From Coprococcus ammoniilyticus (GTDB lineage Bacteria; Bacillota; Clostridia; Lachnospirales; Lachnospiraceae), in contig NZ_JAOQJS010000003.1 of the NCBI RefSeq assembly GCF_025567345.1, forward strand, positions 124,001 through 188,000: 64,000 nt of DNA, written 5' to 3'. The translations under genes were made by a program, and so were the position numbers. Shown one piece after another: positions 8,333-17,391 of the stretch (the first letter of the stretch is position 1; every line of letters begins with the position of its first letter). The notes below the pieces were generated by a model. It saw only the letters and a list, made by a program, of their open reading frames with translations, did not search any database and was not told the origin of the DNA.

Positions 8333-8593
8333 TTATTTTTTATGGCAATCCATCCGGTGTTCCACATCCACAGCCACTATGACCACCATGTCCACCACAA
8401 CAGCCTGCTTCTGTATGATCACCTTTGATGTTACGCCCGGTCGCTCCTCCACATCATTGATCGTCCGCTCACAAAAACGGCATCCGATGTTGCATCCCGG
8501 ACTCACCGGCATATGAATCCGCCCGGCATTATTTTTCTGTCCTCCAAAACACGGATGTGAGTTCTGAAGATCCTTATATGTATTGCTTCCCAT
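8333..8593 (-). pseudogene. Collapsed NifB-like radical SAM gene
   Basis: The first ~58 codons match the NifB N-terminus: NSHPCFGG, GRIHMPVSPGCNIGCRFC (the radical-SAM CxxxCxxC variant) and EERPGVTSKV. A full NifB core has ~280 residues, so nearly the whole enzyme is absent. The frame then continues with unrelated residues to 8333. The -1 frame over the same bases encodes a Gly/Cys/His-rich tail (GCCGGHGGHSGCGCG) ending at about 8341, like metal-binding tails of NifB/NifX-type proteins. The simplest reading is an internal deletion that joined head and tail out of frame. A programmed frameshift is less likely but not excluded. Confidence 0.6.
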
Positions 8594-8623
8594 TTACTTC
8601 ACCTCGTTTATCCTGAACCATAA

Positions 8624-8695
8624 AAAAGACTTTGTCCAAAACAGCTGCTCTCTTTATATCCCCAAAGAGCCTGCTGTTTCAGGCAAAGCCTTTTT
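8624..8695 (-). terminator. Terminator of the lipoprotein gene
   Basis: A long imperfect stem pairs AAACAGC/GCTGTTT and CTCTTT/AAAGAG around an ATATCCCC loop, with A-rich sequence at 8622-8627 that gives a U-run on the minus-strand transcript. It lies between the lipoprotein stop and the NifB-like relic. Confidence 0.65.
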
Positions 8696-8749
8696 CATTG
8701 TATTATATTTTCTCTTTCATCTTCTTAATGATCTCTTCATTTGCAGTAC

Positions 8750-9568
8750 TTACTTTGCGTACTCAAAAAATCCGGAATCCGCGGATTTATTATAGATTGC
8801 ATAACAGTCAAGTGTTGCTGATCCATCAGCACTTTCCTGCCACCAGGAAAGGAATGCTTCCGGCAATTCTGAGACAGGTGCATCCGGAGTGTAGAAATAG
8901 ATCTCCGTTCCACTGTCCATGCCGGATGGTTCACCCGCTTTATAACGGATACCATCTTCGATTTTTTCCTCATCTTCTGCTACTTTCACGCTATCCAGAG
9001 TCATCGAATATGTATAATCGTTTACCTTCTTGATATCTTTGAACTGTCCGCTGAAATTACAAACATATACGGTTCCATTTGGGTATTCATTCTCATCTCG
9101 TTCTCCCATTTCGGAATCAGAAAATGCTCCTGTAAATGATCCATCCTGTGATAATGTTAATGTTGTACTCCATCCACCGGCTCCACTGCTAAAGATCATG
9201 TCTATCGGATATGTACCAGGCAGAGCGGATACAGCTTCTTCCTGTAATTCTGCTGTAGAAGTACCTACCTCTGTAGCACCGGCATCTTCTTCGGAAGAAG
9301 CCGCTTCAGTGGTCTGTGTCTCAGTCTTAGCTTCTGTGCTGGCTGCCTCTGTTGTCTGCGCTTCCATCCCGGCTTCTGTACTGGCTGCCTCTGTTGCCTG
9401 TGCTTCCGTCTTCTCTGTCGTTGCTTCGGTTGATACCTCGGTTGTTCCTTTGTTCTTTTCTGTTGACTCTGAGTCTGCGCCATTGCATCCTGCCAGCAAA
9501 CTAACTGCAAATGTTGCCGCAAGTGCTACCGTCATAATCTTTCCCGACCTGGTTCTATTCTTTCTCAT
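8750..9568 (-). CDS. Secreted lipoprotein with Thr/Glu/Ala-rich linker
   Basis: The 272-aa product starts with a basic region and hydrophobic segment ending in the lipobox LLAG-C (Cys ~27), so it should be lipid-anchored on the outer face of the membrane. Residues ~30-115 are imperfect repeats of 'TEAASTEA/TEAQTTEA', a low-complexity spacer common in Lachnospiraceae lipoproteins. The C-terminal domain (~118-272) begins LPGTYPIDMIFSSGAGG and looks like a small beta-rich domain, perhaps calycin-like, but it is not a family I recognise. Ligand and role are unknown. Confidence 0.8.
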   Translation of the reverse strand: MRKNRTRSGKIMTVALAATFAVSLLAGCNGADSESTEKNKGTTEVSTEATTEKTEAQATEAASTEAGMEAQTTEAASTEAKTETQTTEAASSEEDAGATEVGTSTAELQEEAVSALPGTYPIDMIFSSGAGGWSTTLTLSQDGSFTGAFSDSEMGERDENEYPNGTVYVCNFSGQFKDIKKVNDYTYSMTLDSVKVAEDEEKIEDGIRYKAGEPSGMDSGTEIYFYTPDAPVSELPEAFLSWWQESADGSATLDCYAIYNKSADSGFFEYAK

Positions 9569-9698
9569 ACCTTACAATCCTCCTGCATTCATCTGTAAAT
9601 ACGTTTCTGGAATTCTTATTGTGAATCTCATCACAATGCTTTTCTTCGGCTGTTTTTCGAATATACAAAGTATATGTCCGTTATCTGATTTTGTCAGC

Positions 9699-11126
9699 TT
9701 AATTATTCTTTATAGATGTTGCATTTCGTTTACGATTGTTACGGTTCTTTAACCAATCTTTGAACTCCGGCAAAGTCTTTCTTCCGGCTTCTGTAACCGG
9801 CTTCACCCATTTGCCTGATCTGGTATAGGCAAGCTCGATTGCCAGGCGCACCAGTTCATCCGTATATACAAATGAAAATACCGCGAGGAAAGGCAGATGT
9901 AAGACCATACCTGCGATCCACGTTGCCGGAACGCTGACTAAGAATAAACCGCCAATCTCCACATAGGTTCCGACTCTCGTCTCGCCTGCTGCCCGGTATC
10001 CCTCATTCATAATATAGTTACAGGTTCGAACCGCACCGAAGAACAAGTAAATGTATAACATATACATGCCATACCGAAGTGCCTGATCACCCAGTCCAAA
10101 TAAGCCAAACAATGGTTCATGTAATAACGCACAGATCAACACGATTCCGAAAGTAACTGCCGGGCAGAACAATGCCGACCGCTTCATAAACCGATATGCC
10201 CCCTTATGGTCACCGGCACCGACAGACTGTCCGATCACAACGCTGGTTGCATTTGATAAGCCGCCAAAAAATGCATAAACAAAGCCCTCGCATACACGGA
10301 AAGCTGCCATGGCGGCGATCGCAGATTCATTCTGGTGTCCGATCACGATATTGATCAGCATTTGTCCAACTCCATAAAACAATTCGTTACAGAGGATTGG
10401 AAATGCATTTGCCAGATATACCCTGATAAATCCGCCATGGAATAAGAACATCTGACTCAGACGAATCCGCACCTTACATTCCGAACGCAGCAGGTAGATA
10501 AGCAGCAATATTAAATTGATGATCGCAGATGCAAGTGTTCCGACTGCCGCACCGGCAGCCCCCATTTTCGGTGCGCCGAATTTACCATATATCAACACGA
10601 AGTTCAAGCAGAAGTTCACTACCAGTCCTACGATGGAACAGATTAGTGGTGCTTTCACCCGCTCTGTGGAACGGAGCAGGAAGCTGATAAGTACAGCAAA
10701 TACCTGAAGCGGATATGCCCATCCGACAATCCGCATATATGGCTTTCCGATCTGGATAAATACTTCTTTATCTGTATATACACCCAGTAAAAATTCCGGT
10801 CTGATAATACAAAGGGATGCAAATGCAAATCCTACGATTGCCATACAGATGAAAGTGATACCGAATGTACGATTAATTCCCTTTTCATCATCTGCTCCCC
10901 AGTACTGGGAGAAAAACAGGATCGATGCGCTGGCAAATCCCCAGTAGCAGCTGAAGAACAGCGAGCTGATCTGCGAACAGATACCAACTGCTGCCACGCA
11001 CGACTCTCCCAGCCTTCCAATCATGATCGTATCGACCATACTGGCTGTTGTAGTTAATAAATTCTGTAATGCGATGGGAAATGCAATCGTTAACATCACA
11101 TACAGAAAAGATTTTTTATTTTTCAT
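9699..11126 (-). CDS. MATE-family multidrug/Na+ antiporter-type efflux protein
   Basis: The 475-aa protein has 12 predicted membrane segments. It opens with AFPIALQNLLTTTASMVDTIMIGRLG, a strong MATE signature, and repeats the pattern in the second half (NAFPILCNELFYGVGQML). It should export cationic drugs or metabolites in exchange for Na+ or H+. The substrate cannot be told from sequence. It stands alone, with its own promoter presumably at 11.13-11.22 kb. Confidence 0.92.
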   Translation of the reverse strand: MKNKKSFLYVMLTIAFPIALQNLLTTTASMVDTIMIGRLGESCVAAVGICSQISSLFFSCYWGFASASILFFSQYWGADDEKGINRTFGITFICMAIVGFAFASLCIIRPEFLLGVYTDKEVFIQIGKPYMRIVGWAYPLQVFAVLISFLLRSTERVKAPLICSIVGLVVNFCLNFVLIYGKFGAPKMGAAGAAVGTLASAIINLILLLIYLLRSECKVRIRLSQMFLFHGGFIRVYLANAFPILCNELFYGVGQMLINIVIGHQNESAIAAMAAFRVCEGFVYAFFGGLSNATSVVIGQSVGAGDHKGAYRFMKRSALFCPAVTFGIVLICALLHEPLFGLFGLGDQALRYGMYMLYIYLFFGAVRTCNYIMNEGYRAAGETRVGTYVEIGGLFLVSVPATWIAGMVLHLPFLAVFSFVYTDELVRLAIELAYTRSGKWVKPVTEAGRKTLPEFKDWLKNRNNRKRNATSIKNN

Positions 11127-11227
11127 TTGTTTGTTGTCCTTTTCATAAGTCTTTATAAGTCACTTCCTCTTACTGTACTCTATCATTGAAGGAAAGGCAA
11201 GTATCAATCATTATGATAAGGACTATA

Positions 11228-13309
11228 TTACCCCTTAAGCTTCAGCGCATTTAATATATCCACATAGACATCCCCTGCGCCTGTGATCATCAGCAGCTGG
11301 GTCTCACTCATATCTAAAAATGCATCCAGTGAATCACACACCCGAAGCATCGTCCATACCTGCTGCAGACTCCGAAACAGAGAATTATAAAATACATCTC
11401 TGGTTGTATATTTCATACCATCAAACAGCCTTGCTGTAACCATCCGGATATTTTCCGTCCGTTTATTCAATTTGTCCAGCTTCTTTTCCTGCGACGGGTC
11501 AATTGCATGATAAGTAACACGCAATATGCTCTCTAAAAATGTCTCAGTCATCATCCGGTCCGTCAGGAAATCGTACTCCGGCATACAGATACTCATTGCA
11601 ATAACCGGTTTCTTCCCCGGTGTATAATCCTGTATATGATTTCCCTCTTTGTCGTATAGGGCAAGTACGCCTTTCTCTTTTAAACGGAGCTTATGCCATA
11701 GGATCTGTTCCTGTGCATACAGCATCCCCGCACCAAGTGCGCTAAGAACATCCACATCATTTGCCTGCTCATAACTGCCCGGAAGCGGACATTTCTTGAG
11801 TTCCACAAACATCACCCGCTCGTTTCCTTCCAAGATCATATCGCAATCCCGTTCCGGCAGATCTCCATCCTGTCTATACTCCCCTGTGATATATGGAAAA
11901 TGCTTCTCACGAAACATCCGATAAACCATTTGCTCCAGAAGTTTGCCTTGATGTTTGCTGAACACCGAGCCTCGTTTCGCATATATGATCTGAAACATCA
12001 CTTCATAAAACGCATACCCTTCCATTCTGCCATCCAGACAGAAATATGTATCAGTATCCAATCGGACAAACGGCTTCTTCCAACTAGTTGTCGCATCCAG
12101 ATAATAAGAAAAATCAACATTTACAAGTTCCGCATCCATTGCAACATCCTGCAGGATCTGGTCTAATTTGTATGAACTGATGCCAAGCCGGTCTGCCAGT
12201 TCCTCCCTTTTAAATATCCTCGGTCCCTTTGCCTCTTCCATCACATACATGGCAAATTCCAGATAATTGCAAAATGAATAGACTCTTACCTTCTCTCTGC
12301 CTGCGCCATAGCACGGTTCCAGCATATTCTTTAAAAGAAGTCTGACATACTCCGGATGATATTGTCTTGGTATACATAACTTTTCAAAGCAAAGATTTTT
12401 TGCCAGCTTATATGGGAAATCCTCTATCTCTGCATAGACATCCTCCCATACCATATATCCCTGAAGCTGCAGGACTTCCAGATAATCCTGTGCCAGTTGG
12501 ATCAACTCCTGATATCTATGCTCTCTATATGCGTCTGTAAATATGAATTCTGATTTAAGATATTTTAAAGACAACTGCAGCAAATACTGATATGGGGTTC
12601 TTGTTCTGATCGTTTTTCTTTCGCCAAGCGATCTTTTATTCCGATAGATCAGATATCTTCCGAGCCTCTCATGATACCGGGCAGATATCTCCCGATCAAA
12701 TAACTGCCGGATCACATACATTCCGCCAAGCTCTTTTACCCGTCTTTCCAATTTCGCAACCAGCCTCTGCTCAGAATCCCCATCAAACTCCGGTTCCCCA
12801 TTTACAATATGAAATGAAAATCCTTCATTTATCAGATTCTTTATTGATCCGATCAAAACTTTTGTCTCTTCTGATACCTTTGGCGCATATTGCTTATTTG
12901 CCTTTTTCGATGCCTTATAAAGATGTCCGGCAGCCTCCATGACCTGCGGCAGATCATCCATCTTGAAATAGGTTCCATTGGGCAGATATGCCAGCATATG
13001 TCCAAGAATTTCCATCTCAAGCTGCAGATCCATATGATTTATTGCTTCCTCAAGCTGTAACTGCACAATCACCTGGCGAAAATCAATACTCCGGAACCAG
13101 ATTCCTTCATACGCCTTTTCTCTGGCCTCTTCCCGCTTGTCTATATTATTTGTTTTCCCGTCGTCGATGAATGGCGCCAGACTTTTTATAGCTACTTCGC
13201 ATTCATCTATTAACCGATTATTATCCAGCCATGTGTGGGTGCGGAACTGGGCAGCTAATTTTAATGCGGCCTGATATAGGTTGTTGAATGTTTTGGTGTT
13301 TGGTTGCAT
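11228..13309 (-). CDS. 693-aa protein with PD-(D/E)xK-like nuclease motif
   Basis: No named family is recognised. Most of the protein is helical and charged. At residues ~488-506 there is a candidate PD-(D/E)xK core: acidic residues in ERDCDMIL, a turn, then FVELKKC, which gives the D…ExK spacing of restriction-like nucleases. A short HTH-like stretch (REELADRLGISSYKLDQIL, ~380) precedes it. It is followed at 26 bases by no minus-strand partner; the upstream neighbour is the Fic gene (ends 13335). Position beside toxin- and ATPase-type genes suggests a defence or DNA-processing role, but that is inference. Confidence 0.7.
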   Translation of the reverse strand: MQPNTKTFNNLYQAALKLAAQFRTHTWLDNNRLIDECEVAIKSLAPFIDDGKTNNIDKREEAREKAYEGIWFRSIDFRQVIVQLQLEEAINHMDLQLEMEILGHMLAYLPNGTYFKMDDLPQVMEAAGHLYKASKKANKQYAPKVSEETKVLIGSIKNLINEGFSFHIVNGEPEFDGDSEQRLVAKLERRVKELGGMYVIRQLFDREISARYHERLGRYLIYRNKRSLGERKTIRTRTPYQYLLQLSLKYLKSEFIFTDAYREHRYQELIQLAQDYLEVLQLQGYMVWEDVYAEIEDFPYKLAKNLCFEKLCIPRQYHPEYVRLLLKNMLEPCYGAGREKVRVYSFCNYLEFAMYVMEEAKGPRIFKREELADRLGISSYKLDQILQDVAMDAELVNVDFSYYLDATTSWKKPFVRLDTDTYFCLDGRMEGYAFYEVMFQIIYAKRGSVFSKHQGKLLEQMVYRMFREKHFPYITGEYRQDGDLPERDCDMILEGNERVMFVELKKCPLPGSYEQANDVDVLSALGAGMLYAQEQILWHKLRLKEKGVLALYDKEGNHIQDYTPGKKPVIAMSICMPEYDFLTDRMMTETFLESILRVTYHAIDPSQEKKLDKLNKRTENIRMVTARLFDGMKYTTRDVFYNSLFRSLQQVWTMLRVCDSLDAFLDMSETQLLMITGAGDVYVDILNALKLKG

Positions 13310-13334
13310 GGTTGTCCTTTGTTTTTTCTACTTT

Positions 13335-13940
13335 TTATAAATCTTCTGCCTTATATATCGTATAACCTTCATAATAATAACTATGATCTATACCCTTCAT
13401 ATACACTTCTCTATCATCAATCCTATCTGTCAAAGCCTGTTTTAAGATATACTTTATCTCAATATCTTTAATTGAGCTTCTCTCCATAGCGAGCAAATAA
13501 TCTTCTTTATCAACTGTACTCCAGTCAATTACCTTTTTCAGCTCTCTCTTCAAAATTAAATTCAGCCATATTCGTGTGCTTCGTCCATTTCCTTCTCGAA
13601 ATGGATGCACAACATTCATCTCTACATATTTTTCTATAATCTCATCAAATGTTGACTGTGGCATCTTCTCAACATTTTCTATTGCTGCCTGCAAATACAT
13701 AACCGGAGCATATCTGAAATTACCTTTTGCAATATTTACGTTTCTTATTTTGCCTGCAAAATCATAGATTTCATCAAATAAATATCTATGAATTGCCGCC
13801 AGCATCTGAAAAGATCCAGCTTCATAAGCATCCAGATATCCATTTTCAAATAATTCTACGGCTTTTTTCTTGCTAATCTTTTCTTCCATTCTAGCCAGTT
13901 CTGTAGAATCCGTAATATTAAGTTTATTTTCTAAAGCCAT
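13335..13940 (-). CDS. Class III Fic protein, self-inhibited AMP-transferase
   Basis: The 201-aa protein carries the full Fic motif HPFREGNGRSTR at residues ~110-122, so it should transfer AMP from ATP to a target protein. The C-terminal GIDHSYYYEGY contains the inhibitory S-x-x-x-E-G motif (Ser187, Glu191). A single-domain Fic with a C-terminal inhibitory helix is class III, the type of Neisseria NmFic, whose overall sequence (IHRYLF…YDFAG, FRYAP, EIIEKYVEMN, DREV, YYYEGY) it resembles throughout. NmFic targets DNA gyrase; the same target here is inference. No separate antitoxin is needed. Confidence 0.93.
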   Translation of the reverse strand: MALENKLNITDSTELARMEEKISKKKAVELFENGYLDAYEAGSFQMLAAIHRYLFDEIYDFAGKIRNVNIAKGNFRYAPVMYLQAAIENVEKMPQSTFDEIIEKYVEMNVVHPFREGNGRSTRIWLNLILKRELKKVIDWSTVDKEDYLLAMERSSIKDIEIKYILKQALTDRIDDREVYMKGIDHSYYYEGYTIYKAEDL

Positions 13941-14108
13941 CAGATATCCTTTCCTGTTATATTATAAAATGTATTATAATTTTGCTGCTGCAACATATAA
14001 CAATTATATTCTGTTTGCATATGCACCAGAAACATTCTGCTATATTTATTATAGCATAATTCGTATATTCTTCTATTCAACATTTAAATTATAAAGAATG
14101 AAATATTT

Positions 14109-14435
14109 CTAATTTGTCTTGATCAATGTATAATCATTTGCCGAATATCTGTCTTCAAGTTCAACACACAAATCAAGTTCCACTTTTTCACATATCTCAT
14201 TCAAAGACCAAATCGTAAAATTATAATCTCTGCTCTCCCACTTTGATACCATTCCCTGAGTGACGCCCATAAAAGTTGCAAACTCTTTCTGCGTCATTCC
14301 CTTATCAAGTCGTTTTCTCTCAATTGTTGCAAAAATTCTGGCCAGTTCAACAGTCGATTTTAAATCCGTTTTTGACAAACCATCCACTACCCAACTGGTT
14401 GGTTTTGCCTTTGCTATCTTCTCTGCCATTCCCAT
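14109..14435 (-). CDS. XRE-family HTH protein, antitoxin-like
   Basis: The 108-aa product has one Cro/C1 helix-turn-helix at residues ~40-95 (RLDKGMTQKEFATFMGVTQG then VSKWES). The N-terminal ~35 residues resemble those of HigA/MqsA-like antitoxins, but no toxin lies next to it; the DNA upstream is a decayed gene. It is 168 bases upstream of fic and could be a solitary antitoxin or regulator. Confidence 0.8.
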   Translation of the reverse strand: MGMAEKIAKAKPTSWVVDGLSKTDLKSTVELARIFATIERKRLDKGMTQKEFATFMGVTQGMVSKWESRDYNFTIWSLNEICEKVELDLCVELEDRYSANDYTLIKTN

Positions 14436-14595
14436 GACTCATATTCCTCCGTATTTCATTCAGTAATCTTTTTTAGCATAAAATTACTTATAGGTAATAT
14501 TTTTAACTAAAAAATTCCTTCAATAACAAATTTCTTTGAAATCTAATAGCATATTACTTTTTTCATTTTTCATACATATTTATGTTTATTTGTGT

Positions 14596-15138
14596 TTATG
14601 AGATTATGACTATTCTGAATAATCCCTTATATTTTAATGTTCTATTATCATCTAATTGCTCAAATAAAAATCCTGGAAATATTAGCTCTGTTCATTAATA
14701 TTTCAACGCCCAAGTCGCACCACCCATATCATTTAATAATGCTACACTGGCATAATATTCTTTTGAAAAATATATACCACATAAGCACTTTTCTAAAATT
14801 CATTAATTAACTAATCATATCCTTCCTTTCCAAGTACTTTCAATTTTGCTTCTAATTGAGTAAATGTAAAAGTATCATCAAAATATTTTACTCATCGAAA
14901 GCTTATCAAATTCTGGCTTAACCTCAGTTTCTCAAAATAAATATATTGCATCATTATGAATAACCTAACAAGTTTTTTGAATAGTCGTTTTTCAGCACTT
15001 TTTCTAAATGCATCTATTTTGTTCTTACAACTTAAACCATTTTCACCATTGTCTGTCACGAATCATATATGCTTTAATTGTTTCAATACCGAACATATAA
15101 TTTAATTTTGTAATATCTTTACATCATACAGTAATCAT
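14596..15138 (-). pseudogene. Decayed gene of unknown family
   Basis: The ~740-base gap between the XRE gene and the ATPase gene has no intact ORF, yet the minus strand contains several protein-like pieces in changing frames. From 15138 downward these include ITKLNYMFGIETIKAY, then CKNKIDAFRKSAEKRLFKKL, FTFTQLEAKLKVLGKEGYD, EKCLCGIYFSKEYYASVALL and TLKYKGLFRIVIIS. They are separated by stops and frameshifts. This is the footprint of one or two genes that have degenerated. The original function is not recognisable. Confidence 0.45.
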
Positions 15139-15179
15139 TTTCCATTTATGCTATTCTACAATTTATCGCATACATAATT

Positions 15180-17231
15180 CTAATCTTCCTTTATTGCTTC
15201 CTCAAAAAAATCAAACGCAATATTATATATTACTTCATCATCTGCAGATATAGTTCTTGTATGTGCCCCAGCCGATCTTGATTTATTCAAAACATCCATA
15301 TATGCTTCAAATTTGGTTTTATCAGGAAATAATTTCTCATAATATTTCCAATCTTTTTCCATAATAATTTTTATCTGTGAAAAATATAATTCTTGGATCG
15401 CATCTTTTAAACTAACCGCATTAATCATTTTTGTTTTCTGAGTTGAATCCTGCGTTGTTTTATCAACCATTGCTATCAATTGGTCTTTTGCTTTTTTCCC
15501 ATACTTGGATTTTAGCGAAAACTGTATTAATTCTCGTAATCCTTCTTCTATATTATCCCTTCTAATATTAATCCTTGCCCTCTTATCTTTTTGTTCTGTC
15601 AATGTTGCATCATACACAAATTTACTTTTTATATAATCTTCAATAGATTTTATTCGTATAAAATATTCGCCATTTTCTTTTTCTATTATACAATATCCAA
15701 TTAAATGCTGTATTCCTATATTTCCTAATGCTATTTCTTTTCTAAATGATTCTCGTCCATCTAATGCAAGTCTTTTCAGCAACTCAAATTCTCCTGGATA
15801 ATAATTCTCTATTACTCCAAGAATCTGTTCAATCACACTTGTCATTCCTTGTTTATATTCATCACATTTTAATGAATAACTATTCCTTGTAACTACTGTT
15901 GGGCGCCTTACATGTCTGGCATTTAAATCATTATTTATTTTGCTACAAACTTGTCGAGTTAAAAATGGATGTCCGCCATAATCCTCCATCAATTTACCAT
16001 ACACGGTGTCTTCAAAAGATATACCCAATCTTCCTCCTATACTTGATATCATATTTTTTATATCATCATATTCAAAAAGAGTAGTATATATTGGGTTTAT
16101 CATTCCAAATATAGGATTATCATACCCATTTATCAATGGGGTTTCAACGCACATTGGATTAACTCCAGCAATGGTAAATGCTAAATATTCACTATGCATT
16201 TGCAACAATGCTCGTATAGTCTGCCAAAAATATAACGAATCATTTTCCTCTCTCCACCACTTTGCAGGCGAAGTCGAGAAACTTATACTCTCAATCTCAT
16301 CTAATATAACGAGAATCCGGTTTTTCCCAAATATATTATATATTCTACTTATATCATTATGAAAACTTTGCACAGCATTCTTTTCATTGTATCTGTCTTC
16401 TCCTAAGTCAAAATTAATTTTGCTATATTCACTTTCTCTTTCATCTTCAGTATTATAACCAGCATACTGATCAACAATATCTATAATAATATATTTCAAT
16501 AATTCATTCCATCTGTGATGATGTAATCCAGAACAATCAAAATAAACTGCAATACCACCAGAATCATCTACACGAAGTTTCAACAAATTAAGGATTGATG
16601 TTTTTCCTATTCTTCTCAATCCAAACAAGCCCCCAGCCTCTCCCTGTTTATATCGCGCATACAATTCAGATATAATATTAGTTCTATCTTTTCCAAAAAA
16701 TAACATGTCATTTTTTAAAGGACTCGCTATACCAAATAAATCTTTCTCATATAAAAATTCTCTCATTCTATTGCTCAATGTATTTTCATCAAAAGAATTA
16801 TTTAGTTCTTCTATATAAAAAGGAACAATAAGTCTGGCATCTGGATTTTCAACTCTATCCCTTTTTATAATATTTACTATATCTATATCCCCATCTATAA
16901 GAAAACAAGTTACTTTATCTAATCTATTTTTAAATTCTGTATTCGTTACCAACATATAGTCTATGAAATCTTTTGTTCTACTTTTAAAATCTTTCATTCC
17001 ATCCGTACAACATACTACTAGAATTTCATTTCCCAAATTATACATACTTTTCATTACTTCCGTAGGTTTAAAAAAACATACAGGATATCCCGAACTTTTA
17101 AATTGTATTACTCTTGAAAATGTAATCAACCCAAATTTAGCCAACGTTTTTATGGCTCTTATCATCGATACATTTCCCTTTATATCTATTGGTTTTCCTT
17201 TTATTGTAGCAAATCCTATTTGAGTATTCAT
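15180..17231 (-). CDS. STAND/AAA-type ATPase with C-terminal HEPN-like motif
   Basis: The 683-aa protein has an unassigned N-terminal domain (~1-165), an ATPase core with Walker A GLRRIGKTS (204-212) and Walker B ILVILDEIES (306-315), then a winged-helix-like region (~430-540). The last ~100 residues are helical and contain RSAGAH (Arg652, His657), the R-x4-H signature of HEPN ribonucleases, in the context SRSAGAHTR…DDEVIYNIAFDFFEEAI typical of Swt1-like HEPN tails. This layout (sensor, NTPase switch, RNase effector) fits abortive-infection proteins. The trigger and activity are not known. The gene sits alone between intergenic regions. Confidence 0.75.
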   Translation of the reverse strand: MNTQIGFATIKGKPIDIKGNVSMIRAIKTLAKFGLITFSRVIQFKSSGYPVCFFKPTEVMKSMYNLGNEILVVCCTDGMKDFKSRTKDFIDYMLVTNTEFKNRLDKVTCFLIDGDIDIVNIIKRDRVENPDARLIVPFYIEELNNSFDENTLSNRMREFLYEKDLFGIASPLKNDMLFFGKDRTNIISELYARYKQGEAGGLFGLRRIGKTSILNLLKLRVDDSGGIAVYFDCSGLHHHRWNELLKYIIIDIVDQYAGYNTEDERESEYSKINFDLGEDRYNEKNAVQSFHNDISRIYNIFGKNRILVILDEIESISFSTSPAKWWREENDSLYFWQTIRALLQMHSEYLAFTIAGVNPMCVETPLINGYDNPIFGMINPIYTTLFEYDDIKNMISSIGGRLGISFEDTVYGKLMEDYGGHPFLTRQVCSKINNDLNARHVRRPTVVTRNSYSLKCDEYKQGMTSVIEQILGVIENYYPGEFELLKRLALDGRESFRKEIALGNIGIQHLIGYCIIEKENGEYFIRIKSIEDYIKSKFVYDATLTEQKDKRARINIRRDNIEEGLRELIQFSLKSKYGKKAKDQLIAMVDKTTQDSTQKTKMINAVSLKDAIQELYFSQIKIIMEKDWKYYEKLFPDKTKFEAYMDVLNKSRSAGAHTRTISADDEVIYNIAFDFFEEAIKED

Positions 17232-17391
17232 AGTTATATATCCCCCTATCTAAACTTATCATAATTATATTTTTCTCAACTAAACAATTAGTTTTATCCA
17301 AACATTCATAATTGGAAAATTCAGTGTTTATTTATCTTCTTCAAAAGTTTGTCTTTCATAGCAAGTCTACTTTACGTTATATAAAATATAT

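Noticed and set aside
9265..9522. Gln/Arg-rich minus-strand frame within the lipoprotein gene
   Set aside because: Produced by reading the Thr/Glu/Ala repeat in another frame.
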